Positions 31,127 to 37,614 of a DNA stretch of 39,189 bases are shown piece by piece. Below the pieces are notes generated by a model. That model had not been told where the DNA came from and ran no database searches. It worked only from the letters and a program-made list of their open reading frames with translations. Each line of letters starts with the position of its first letter. Position 1 is the stretch's first letter. This DNA comes from Oscillospiraceae bacterium (GTDB lineage: Bacteria > Bacillota > Clostridia > Oscillospirales > Ruminococcaceae): contig JAEEIA010000035.1 in assembly GCA_016281125.1 (NCBI GenBank), positions 1-39,189 of the forward strand, written 5' to 3'. The position numbers and the translations under genes were made by a program.

Positions 31127-31670
31127 AGGTTTCCATCTGTTTGCCCAGGAACTGCGCCGCGGCACTGATCAGAGAAAGCTGCAAATCTGTCGGCAGATGC
31201 ATCTGATCCGCCGGATCCAGAAACGCGACCGCGCCTGTGACGTCGCCTGCCGTAATAACCGGCAAACAGCAGAACGCCGTCCGCGGCAATCCCTCCACCG
31301 GACGCAGATGCGTGCTGTCGCTTTCCTTGGCTCCGTAAATTCTGCGGTTCTCCATCAGATCTTCCAGCTCCGGCGAAACCCGGCGCTCGTAAAACTCCTT
31401 TTTCTGCGTGCCGGATACCGCAACAACATGGTCGCGGTCAAAGACCAGTACCGCACAGCCCGCAAGACGCTGCATGATGTCCGCGACCTGCACGGCGTTT
31501 TCACTCATTTCTCCCAGCACCGAATACTTCCGGAAGATAACCTCTCCGTCCGCACTCGTGTATATTTCAAGGGGGTCTCCTTCCCGGATTCTCATCGTTC
31601 TGCGGATTTCCTTCGGGATGACTACCCGCCCTAAATCGTCGATTCTGCGTACAATACCTGTTGCTTTCAT
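31125..31670 (-). CDS. spoVT: stage V sporulation regulator SpoVT (AbrB-GAF)
   Basis: SpoVT is a forespore transcription factor that tunes sigma-G-dependent genes. The 181-residue length fits the B. subtilis protein (178). The N-terminal AbrB swapped-hairpin (1-50) reads MKATGIVRRIDDLGRVVIPK and then EIRRTMRIREGDPLEIYT. The GAF-like part (about 55-178) has VQVADIMQRLAGCAVLVFDRD and ends AAQFLGKQMET. ATG 31670 follows AGGAGG. Upstream is GCATA-N14-GCAAACAATA, which fits a sigma-F/G promoter, as expected since B. subtilis spoVT is made by sigma-G. A decayed paralogue with the same promoter lies at 37035-37325. Confidence 0.93.
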   Translation of the reverse strand: MKATGIVRRIDDLGRVVIPKEIRRTMRIREGDPLEIYTSADGEVIFRKYSVLGEMSENAVQVADIMQRLAGCAVLVFDRDHVVAVSGTQKKEFYERRVSPELEDLMENRRIYGAKESDSTHLRPVEGLPRTAFCCLPVITAGDVTGAVAFLDPADQMHLPTDLQLSLISAAAQFLGKQMET

Positions 31671-31715
31671 GATATCCTCCTAGTTTCAATTTTGATGAAT
31701 TGGGAAGCATAGAGG

Positions 31716-31744
31716 TATTGTTTGCCGATTGCGGAAGAATATGC
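31716..31744 (-). promoter_or_regulatory. forespore-type (sigma-F/G) promoter of spoVT
   Basis: On the minus strand GCATA (31740-31744) is 14 bases from GCAAACAATA (31716-31725). The sigma-F/G consensus is roughly GHATA, then a -10 like GGnRAnAnTA or CATnnTA. The same two boxes with the same spacing precede the paralogue at 37035. Confidence 0.6.
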
Positions 31745-32033
31745 AGCTGACAGTTATTTCCGGCATTTCATGCCATCTGTCCCTATAATTTGCAGGATAC
31801 GGTATCATCTTTTCATGGCATAATCAAGCCTTTTGATATTTTTTCAGATTGATTTATAGCGGATTAGTTATATGATGCGACTATACTGTATGCGTCGCCA
31901 TTTTTGCTTTCAATTAAGAAAAAGCAACAATTTTGTGTAGTTTCCCATTGAAATATACGATATAATATGATATGATTAAGATAGACTTTTATCCGAATAG
32001 GCATTCGAGAATCAACAGCTTGGGAGGCGTATT
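31745..32033. other. A+T-rich divergent intergenic region before mgtA
   Basis: No reading frame or known riboswitch was found. There is a good -10 (TATAAT, 31961-31966) without a clear -35 at 17 bases (TAGTTT), which suggests an activator or a weak promoter for the ATPase. An imperfect hairpin GCGAC/GTCGC lies near 31877-31901. I looked for an M-box (Mg2+) element and did not see one. Confidence 0.5.
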
Positions 32034-34652
32034 ATGGCTGAAAACAAGAACGAAAAGAAACGGGCAGCTGAAAAAGAGCTTGCCGAAATCGCAAAACTCT
32101 CCGACGAAGAACTGTTTCAAAGGCTTGACACAGACCCCGAGGGCCTGAATCAGGTCGAGGCAGCAGACCGTCTGGAAGAATACGGCAGGAATATCATCGA
32201 CACGGGAAACGAAAACAGTCTTGCCAAGCGTATCCGGGAAGCGATCATCAATCCGTTTAATATCGTGCTGCTGATTGTTGCGGCTGTTACGCTAGTGACG
32301 GATGTGATCATTGCTGATAAACCCAGCTGGGCAACATTCCTGATGCTGATTTTTGTGGTCGCGGTGTCCGGCGTCATCTCCTTTGTGCAGGAGGAAAAAT
32401 CGAACAGTGCTGCACAGAAGCTGCAAAACATGATCACGAACAAGATCGACGTGATCCGGAACGGCAGCACAATGGAAATCAGCATCGAAGAGGTCGTGCC
32501 CGGCGATGTGGTCAGGCTTGCGTCCGGTGACATGCTCCCCGGCGATGTGCGTTTTATCGAAACGAAAGACCTGTTCACCGACCAGTCGCAGCTGACCGGC
32601 GAAAGTCAGCCGGTCGAGAAGTTTGCAGGCCCCGATCCGGAAGGCGACGACATCACGGAGCTGGACAACATCGGCTTCATGGGCAGCAACATCATCTCCG
32701 GCAGCGCAAAGGCGGTCATCCTGACAACGGGCAACAACACCTATCTCGGCAGCATGGCGAAAAGCCTGAACACCTATCAGGACAAGAGCAGCTTTGAACG
32801 CAATATCAACTCGATCAGCAGCCTGCTCATCAAGTTCATGGTCGTGATGGTGCCGATCATCTTTATTGCAAACTTTATCACGAAGGGCAGCTGGCTCGAT
32901 TCGCTGATGTTCGGCATCACGATTGCGGTCGGACTGATGCCGGAGATGCTTCCGGTCATCATGACTTCGTCGCTTGCAAAGGGCGCTGTCAATATGTCGA
33001 AGAAGCAGACGATTGTAAAACGCCTCGGCGCGATCCAGACATTCGGCGAAATGGACATTCTCTGCACCGACAAAACCGGCACATTGACACAGGATGAGAT
33101 CGTGCTGGAAAAATATATGGATGTGCTCGGCCGAGAGGACAAGCGTGTGCTGCGTCATGCGTTCCTGAACAGCTACTTCCAGACCGGACTGAAAAATCTC
33201 ATGGATGTGGCGATCATCAACCGCGCCGAAAAGGAAGAACTGTCCTATTTGAAGGAAACCTATGTCCGCGAAGACGAGATTCCGTTTGATTTCAGCCGCC
33301 GCCGCATGAGCGTGGTGCTGCACGATAAAAACGGCAAGCGTCAGCTTGTGACAAAGGGCGCGGTCGAGGAAATTCTGTCGATTTGCAGCCATATTGAGAT
33401 TGAGGGCGAGGTCAAACCGATCACGCAGGAATTGATCGACAATGCGCAGAAGATTGCAACGGAAAACAATCTTGAGGGTATCCGCGTGATTGCAGTTGCG
33501 CAGAAAAATCAGCTCCGCGATGCAGGTGATTTCGGCGTAGAGGATGAAAGCGATATGGTGCTGATCGGCTTTGTCGGATTCCTTGATCCGCCGAAGCCCT
33601 CTGCGGAATCCGCAGTCAAGGCGCTGCAAAAGAACGGCGTGCGCACCGTTGTCCTGACCGGTGATGCCGAGGGTGTTGCAATCAACATCTGCGGGCGGCT
33701 CGGCATCCCGACGGAATATACACTGACCGGCGCAAAGGTCGAGGCAATGACCGATGAAGAACTGCTCGCCGCCTGCGAAAAATGTCACATCTATTCCAAG
33801 CTGTCGCCATATCAGAAGCAGCGCGTGGTCAAGGCGTTCCAGACGAACGGTCATACGGTCGGCTATATGGGCGACGGCATCAACGACAGCCTGCCGCTGA
33901 AACAGGCGGATGTCGGCATTTCCGTCGATACGGCAGTCGATATTGCAAAGGAAGTCGCGGACATTATTCTGCTTGAAAAAGACCTGAATGTTCTGGATGA
34001 AGGCGTGATTGAGGGACGGCGCACCTTTGCCAATATGTCGAAGTACCTGAAAATGTCGGTCAGCGGCAACTTCGGCAATATGTTCTCCGTACTGATCGCA
34101 AGTATTTTCCTGCCGTTCCTGCCGCTGCTGCCGATTCACATTCTCGTGCAGAATATCCTCAATGACTTCGCGCAGCTCGGTATGCCGTTTGACCATGTGG
34201 AGGATGAGAGCATCCGTCTGCCGAAGAAATGGAACATCCCCGGCATCAAGAAGTTCATGGTAATCTTCGGCCTGCTCAGCACTGTGCTGGATGTACTCTG
34301 CTTCCTGGTGCTGTGGTTCGTGTACCGCTTCAACCATGAGAGCCTCGCAGGATTCTTCCAGAACGGCTGGTTCATGTTCGGCGTCATATCGCAGACAATA
34401 GTCATTCATACGATCCGTACCCCGAAAATGCCGTTTCTCAAAGACCGGGCATCCGCGCAGCTCAGTCTGTCAACGCTGCTGGTCGTGATCGCAACTTTGC
34501 TGATCGGCTTCACCGGCATTGCAAAGCTGTTTGATCTGCCGGTCATGGTGCCGTCCTATCTGCTCTGGCTTGCCGGACTGATGATCGTTTACACGGTTCT
34601 CGCGCAGATTCTCAAGCGCATCTATATGAAATTCAACCATGAATGGGTATAA
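32034..34652 (+). CDS. mgtA: MgtA-type Mg2+-importing P-type ATPase (P3B)
   Basis: The 872-residue ion pump has the P-type order: actuator loop with LTGES (187-191), phosphorylation site CTDKTGT with Asp346, nucleotide domain with KGA and MVLIGFVGFLDPPKP, and hinge MGDGINDS (near 617-624). Ten spans are expected. The membrane segment VGLMPEMLPVIMTSSLAKGA (near 299-318) is the MgtA/MgtB signature and separates it from Ca2+ and Na+ pumps, so Mg2+ uptake is likely. The N-terminus has a charged extension (MAENKNEKKRAAEKE) as in MgtA. GGGAGG lies before ATG 32034. The usual Mg2+-sensing leader was not found. Confidence 0.93.
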   Translation: MAENKNEKKRAAEKELAEIAKLSDEELFQRLDTDPEGLNQVEAADRLEEYGRNIIDTGNENSLAKRIREAIINPFNIVLLIVAAVTLVTDVIIADKPSWATFLMLIFVVAVSGVISFVQEEKSNSAAQKLQNMITNKIDVIRNGSTMEISIEEVVPGDVVRLASGDMLPGDVRFIETKDLFTDQSQLTGESQPVEKFAGPDPEGDDITELDNIGFMGSNIISGSAKAVILTTGNNTYLGSMAKSLNTYQDKSSFERNINSISSLLIKFMVVMVPIIFIANFITKGSWLDSLMFGITIAVGLMPEMLPVIMTSSLAKGAVNMSKKQTIVKRLGAIQTFGEMDILCTDKTGTLTQDEIVLEKYMDVLGREDKRVLRHAFLNSYFQTGLKNLMDVAIINRAEKEELSYLKETYVREDEIPFDFSRRRMSVVLHDKNGKRQLVTKGAVEEILSICSHIEIEGEVKPITQELIDNAQKIATENNLEGIRVIAVAQKNQLRDAGDFGVEDESDMVLIGFVGFLDPPKPSAESAVKALQKNGVRTVVLTGDAEGVAINICGRLGIPTEYTLTGAKVEAMTDEELLAACEKCHIYSKLSPYQKQRVVKAFQTNGHTVGYMGDGINDSLPLKQADVGISVDTAVDIAKEVADIILLEKDLNVLDEGVIEGRRTFANMSKYLKMSVSGNFGNMFSVLIASIFLPFLPLLPIHILVQNILNDFAQLGMPFDHVEDESIRLPKKWNIPGIKKFMVIFGLLSTVLDVLCFLVLWFVYRFNHESLAGFFQNGWFMFGVISQTIVIHTIRTPKMPFLKDRASAQLSLSTLLVVIATLLIGFTGIAKLFDLPVMVPSYLLWLAGLMIVYTVLAQILKRIYMKFNHEWV

Positions 34653-34714
34653 CCGATCTTTTCCAAATTGCGAAGGGATACCGCAATGATCTGCCATAAA
34701 AATCCGATCTATAC

Positions 34715-34743
34715 TTGACTATTCATTTAAAAATTGATATAAT
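34715..34743 (+). promoter_or_regulatory. promoter of the 34803 gene
   Basis: TTGACT (34715-34720) and TATAAT (34738-34743) are 17 bases apart. Confidence 0.8.
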
Positions 34744-34802
34744 ATTTATAATTCCATGTTATCCTCTGCGGAAATATGGAAAATCTATCAGGAATCAGGT
34801 GA

Positions 34803-35723
34803 ATGAGTATGATTCGTACAAATGTTGTGACTCTGACTGTGATCCATGCGATCGCCTATCGTCAGAAACTCCCGTCCGGAGGCTCCGGTATCACGATCTA
34901 TCGTTATGATACCGTTCAGCCTGGTATCGCATCCATCAGCAAGTCTTCCGGCAAGGCTATTCCTGCTGCAAACACTTCCAGAAAGCTGTTTCCGCAGGCG
35001 GCATTCAGTGAAGCAATCGAGCTGACAGCCGGTATGCCGTACAAAAAGCAGAAGGGTGTCCGTGTTGCCGAAGAAAAAGTCGTGGAGACCGAGGAGCCTG
35101 CTGAGGAAGCTGTTGCAAAAGAGGATGCGGCTGTCATCGACAGTGCCGATTATCAGAAAATCGTTGCCAAGTTCACTGACAAGAAAGGCAAGCTCTCCTA
35201 CGATCTGCTCAACCGTGAGCTGATTAAGTATGCCAAGAAAAGTGCTCAGGTGCGCAGCCTGATCGAAAGCAAGGCAACAGCTGATGAAATCTGCTTTGAG
35301 ATTGCAAAAGCCAAGTTCAAGGAGATTACCGGAAATGCAATGCTTTCGGACGATCAGATCAGAAAGGCGATCGAGCTACTGGATGAGGTCAGTCCCAAAG
35401 GCGTTTTCAAGGAGCTGAACAGCGAGATTCGTCTGATGCTCAAGAGACCGACCGCAGCGAAAGCTGCCGCAAAGAAGCCTGCACCGAAAGCAGCGGCATC
35501 CGTAAAGTCTGCCACGAAAGCAACAACTGCACCGAAGGAAACTGTCAAGATTCAGTTTGGTGCTGATGAGTATGACTTTGCCGAGATCAAAAAGGCTGTC
35601 GAAGCTGACTGCAAGAGCAAGGTTCAGGGCAAGATCAAAGCCATCGAGATCTACATCAAACCGGAGGATAAAGCTGTCTACTATGTTGTCAACGGCGACT
35701 TCTCCGATAAGATTGACCTGTAA
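34803..35723 (+). CDS. DUF6465-like protein with Ala/Lys-rich linker
   Basis: The 306-residue protein shows three parts. Residues 1 to about 90 are basic and Ser/Ala-rich, residues about 110-215 are helical, and an Ala/Lys/Pro-rich linker (about 218-245) is like those of histone-like proteins. The last 60 residues (VKIQFGADEYDFAEIKKAVEA, then IYIKPEDKAVYYVVNGDFSDKIDL) match what I remember of the DUF6465 family of Clostridia, whose members also carry Ala/Lys linkers. Function is unknown; the basic linker suggests nucleic-acid contact. The start ATG 34803 is 9 bases after AGGA. It has its own promoter and a terminator at 35737-35772. The family call is from memory. Confidence 0.65.
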   Translation: MSMIRTNVVTLTVIHAIAYRQKLPSGGSGITIYRYDTVQPGIASISKSSGKAIPAANTSRKLFPQAAFSEAIELTAGMPYKKQKGVRVAEEKVVETEEPAEEAVAKEDAAVIDSADYQKIVAKFTDKKGKLSYDLLNRELIKYAKKSAQVRSLIESKATADEICFEIAKAKFKEITGNAMLSDDQIRKAIELLDEVSPKGVFKELNSEIRLMLKRPTAAKAAAKKPAPKAAASVKSATKATTAPKETVKIQFGADEYDFAEIKKAVEADCKSKVQGKIKAIEIYIKPEDKAVYYVVNGDFSDKIDL

Positions 35724-35733
35724 GAGTATATAG

Positions 35734-35772
35734 AAAGTGCGTGAGGTCAGCATTGACTTCGCGCACTTTTTG
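35734..35772 (+). terminator. terminator of the DUF6465-like gene
   Basis: AAAGTGCG-GAGGTCA and TGAC-TTC-CGCGCACTTTTT form a long stem with small bulges around GCAT, followed by TTTTT. Confidence 0.75.
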
Positions 35773-35784
35773 GCAATAATAGAA

Positions 35785-35817
35785 GAGCAGCTGCCCGCGG
35801 GCGGCTGCTCCTCTTCA
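35785..35817. terminator. G+C-rich hairpin after the Spo0A_C gene
   Basis: GAGCAGC-GCCC and GGGC-GCTGCTC pair with one mismatch around GC. It lies 42 bases past the stop of the minus-strand gene at 35859; the T-run on that side is poor. Confidence 0.55.
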
Positions 35818-35858
35818 TTCGGCTGTTATGCAGAGGAAATTCAGATTCATTTTTGAAA

Positions 35859-36335
35859 TTACAAGGCAGATGAAGATACAGCTGCCGTTTGCTTGTCTGA
35901 TGAAGGCTCATGAACGGAGACATCACCTATTTCCTGATCAAGAAGAAGTGTCTCCATCGCCACAGCAAGTACTTCAGAAATATATGGTTTTCTTGTATGA
36001 TAATAGAAAACTGATTGCAGTTGTTCCGGATCATTTCGCGCAGCTGATTCGATTGCAGATCGGATATTTCGTTCAACAGCATTCGGCGTTGTATGATATA
36101 TTTCTGCAACTGCCGGATAAAGCAGATTTGTCAGTGAGGAAAGCAGGTATGGTTCTTTCTTTCCGAGGACAATCGCAGTAATCAGATACGAATAGCCTCT
36201 CAGATGTGAACGGATGCACATTTTTCGGACAAACTGCTTAGCAGCTAATACTGTGCGTTCGATCGGCAGTCCGTTGTTTTGCGGGAACAGTACTTCTGTA
36301 CGCTGTTCAGCAGAAAATAAAGTGATTGGTGACAT
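35859..36335 (-). CDS. stand-alone Spo0A C-terminal DNA-binding domain protein
   Basis: Spo0A is the master switch of sporulation. Its C-terminal domain binds 0A boxes. This 158-residue protein carries the Spo0A_C fold at about 32-135, with HLRGYSYLITAIVLG, TNLLYPAVAEIYHTTPNAVERNIRSAIE (the recognition helices, with the expected VERxIRxAIE) and ends with KPYISEVLAVAMETLL. The receiver domain with the phospho-Asp is absent; in its place are about 30 unrelated residues. A Ser/Ala-rich acidic tail follows. It might compete for or share 0A boxes without needing phosphorylation; that is inference. ATG 36335 follows AAGGAG. A promoter like that of spoVT precedes it. Confidence 0.82.
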   Translation of the reverse strand: MSPITLFSAEQRTEVLFPQNNGLPIERTVLAAKQFVRKMCIRSHLRGYSYLITAIVLGKKEPYLLSSLTNLLYPAVAEIYHTTPNAVERNIRSAIESAARNDPEQLQSVFYYHTRKPYISEVLAVAMETLLLDQEIGDVSVHEPSSDKQTAAVSSSAL

Positions 36336-36353
36336 TGAATTCTCCTTGTATTT

Positions 36354-36382
36354 TATTATATGAGCACACAGATTCTGTATGC
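36354..36382 (-). promoter_or_regulatory. candidate forespore-type promoter of the Spo0A_C gene
   Basis: On the minus strand GCATA (36378-36382) is 14 bases from TCATATAATA (36354-36363). The -10 shares CA-A-AATA with the two spoVT-type promoters and also resembles the sigma-G CATnnTA. TATAAT within it could also serve sigma-A, though then the -35 (CGCATA) is poor. Confidence 0.45.
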
Positions 36383-36426
36383 GGCATACCTTTTTCCGTT
36401 GTCTTCAGCAGACACACAATTACCGA

Positions 36427-36455
36427 TTGACTTTTTTCGTCTTATATGCTATAAT
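36427..36455 (+). promoter_or_regulatory. promoter of the 36589 gene
   Basis: TTGACT (36427-36432) and TATAAT (36450-36455) are 17 bases apart. Confidence 0.8.
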
Positions 36456-36497
36456 ATACATTGGCTTTATAGGCTTTCTAAGATATTCTCCTTATGC

Positions 36498-36510
36498 TAG
36501 TATTATACTA
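36498..36510. promoter_or_regulatory. 13-base palindrome in the leader, candidate operator
   Basis: TAGTATTATACTA is a perfect palindrome about an odd base. It lies 43 bases after the -10 and 79 before the start codon, where a bound regulator could block transcription. Confidence 0.4.
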
Positions 36511-36588
36511 AGTAATGCAGAAAATAGCAAGCTCAAAAAAGTGTCGTAAACGTATCTTAAAATGAACCGGAAAGGAGATTTTCGTACC

Positions 36589-37080
36589 ATGGAAATCGAA
36601 AAAATGAAACGCAAAACAATCAAAAGACTAAAAGAGATTAAATCAGAGCAGGGACTGACGATACCAAAAATCATGGATCTTCTGGAAGAACGCGGACAGT
36701 TCGTATCAGAATCCACGATTAAGCGTGTGTTTGCAGACGGCTCAGAGGAGCAGAGTTTTCGGTATCAGGATAGTATAGCACCAATCGCAGATGTCTTGCT
36801 GGATATCTACGGTGATACCAGCAATCTCGAAGATGCAGACTCTTTGCGTCATATTATTCGAGAAAAGAATAAACTGATTGAATTTCTGATGATAAAACTG
36901 GATGAGAAAGAATCAGAATTCGAGTCACGCAAAACAATGTATGAAGAGCGAAAAAATATATATGACAAGAACATTGCCAGACTTGAACAGCAGATTGAAA
37001 GAAAAGATGATCTGATTGAACAATTACTGAATGCCTATCTGCCTCTGTCAGCATCCCTCCGTTCCGAAATGAAAACCTGA
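36589..37080 (+). CDS. HTH protein with C-terminal coiled coil
   Basis: The 163-residue protein starts with a helix-turn-helix-like region (about 8-65: IKRLKEIKSEQGLTIPKIM, then VSESTIKRVFADGSEEQSFRY), like XRE-type regulators with a short wing. A long charged coiled coil follows (about 85-148), with heptads such as LIEFLMIKLDEKESEF and IARLEQQIERKDDLIEQLL. It is probably a dimeric DNA-binding protein; related forms turn up on Clostridia mobile elements. I chose ATG 36589, with AAAGGAG 11 bases before it; the ATG at 36562 overlaps this site. Its last 46 bases overlap the end of the spoVT-like pseudogene on the other strand. Confidence 0.72.
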   Translation: MEIEKMKRKTIKRLKEIKSEQGLTIPKIMDLLEERGQFVSESTIKRVFADGSEEQSFRYQDSIAPIADVLLDIYGDTSNLEDADSLRHIIREKNKLIEFLMIKLDEKESEFESRKTMYEERKNIYDKNIARLEQQIERKDDLIEQLLNAYLPLSASLRSEMKT

Positions 37081-37325
37081 CATCCCCGATTATACAGTAT
37101 GAACGAACCGCCGTATGCAACACAATGCAGACGGCGGATCTGTTTTTTCAGTTCCCGATGTACCGTTTTTTCGCAGATTCCACCCCCTATGCAGAACATC
37201 AGATCTTGCGTCAATGTTTTCAGTAAGGGGGCGCCCTCCCGGATTCTCGTGGTTCTGCGGATTTCCTTCGGAAAGACGACTCTCCCGAGATCGTCTAATC
37301 TGCGTACAATACCTGTTGCTTTCAT
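37035..37325 (-). pseudogene. decayed, shortened SpoVT paralogue (AbrB domain kept)
   Basis: The first 34 residues differ from SpoVT at only a few places (MKATGIVRRLDDLGRVVFPK, then EIRRTTRIREGAPL). After that the frame breaks: one base is missing before the CCCCC run. Reading the alternative frame gives ENIDARSDVLHR, which lines up with EIYTSADGEVIFR of SpoVT. Further on, the original frame resumes with GGICEKTVH against GEMSENAVQ. The GAF part then ends early, at 96 residues instead of 181. So small indels have scrambled residues about 35-50 and the tail is lost. The ribosome site (AGGAGG) and the forespore-type promoter are intact, so a short AbrB-domain peptide could still be made. It overlaps the convergent gene by 46 bases. 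Confidence 0.72.
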
Positions 37326-37347
37326 TTTGTGCCTCCTGTTTGGTTTG

Positions 37348-37521
37348 TTATTGAGATAGCTTATCGGTATTGTTTGCCGCAGATGGGGATTTATGCATTG
37401 ACAGATAATCCTGATATGCAGACTGCCATTTCCAATCCCTTGCCCGTATCTTCCCTTTCTTCAAACGACTGTCATCCTCCGGAATCTGCGCGGTCAGTTC
37501 TTTCAGGTCTAACGTCTGCAT
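37348..37521 (-). CDS. short reading frame, possibly a gene remnant
   Basis: A 57-residue frame begins MQTLDLKELTAQIPEDDSRL and continues KKGKIRARDWKWQSAYQDYL. Its make-up is protein-like, with no signal or membrane segment, and I do not recognise it. There is no ribosome site before the ATG; the frame stays open upstream to a TTG at 37557. The -35 box of the spoVT-like paralogue lies inside its end. It is either a fragment of a lost gene or a small unknown protein. Confidence 0.3.
   Translation of the reverse strand: MQTLDLKELTAQIPEDDSRLKKGKIRARDWKWQSAYQDYLSMHKSPSAANNTDKLSQ
37368..37396 (-). promoter_or_regulatory. forespore-type (sigma-F/G) promoter of the spoVT paralogue
   Basis: On the minus strand GCATA (37392-37396) is 14 bases from GCAAACAATA (37368-37377), identical in both boxes and spacing to the spoVT promoter, while the spacers differ. 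Confidence 0.6.
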
Positions 37522-37529
37522 ATTCCCGC

Positions 37530-37558
37530 TTGCATTTTTGAATGAAGTATGATACAAT
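37530..37558 (+). promoter_or_regulatory. promoter of fbp
   Basis: TTGCAT (37530-37535) and TACAAT (37553-37558) are 17 bases apart, giving a leader of about 50 bases. Confidence 0.65.
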
Positions 37559-37614
37559 TACATAAGAAAAAAACTGCATTGCCTGTTTTCACAAGGTTTT
37601 GAACGGAGAAAAAC

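Noticed and set aside
31671-32033. M-box magnesium riboswitch before mgtA
   Set aside because: None of the conserved M-box segments (such as GTTAGGTGAGGCTCC) were found.
32292-34409. A 705-codon minus-strand frame across mgtA
   Set aside because: Shadow of the ATPase gene; His- and Cys-rich antisense translation without start signals.
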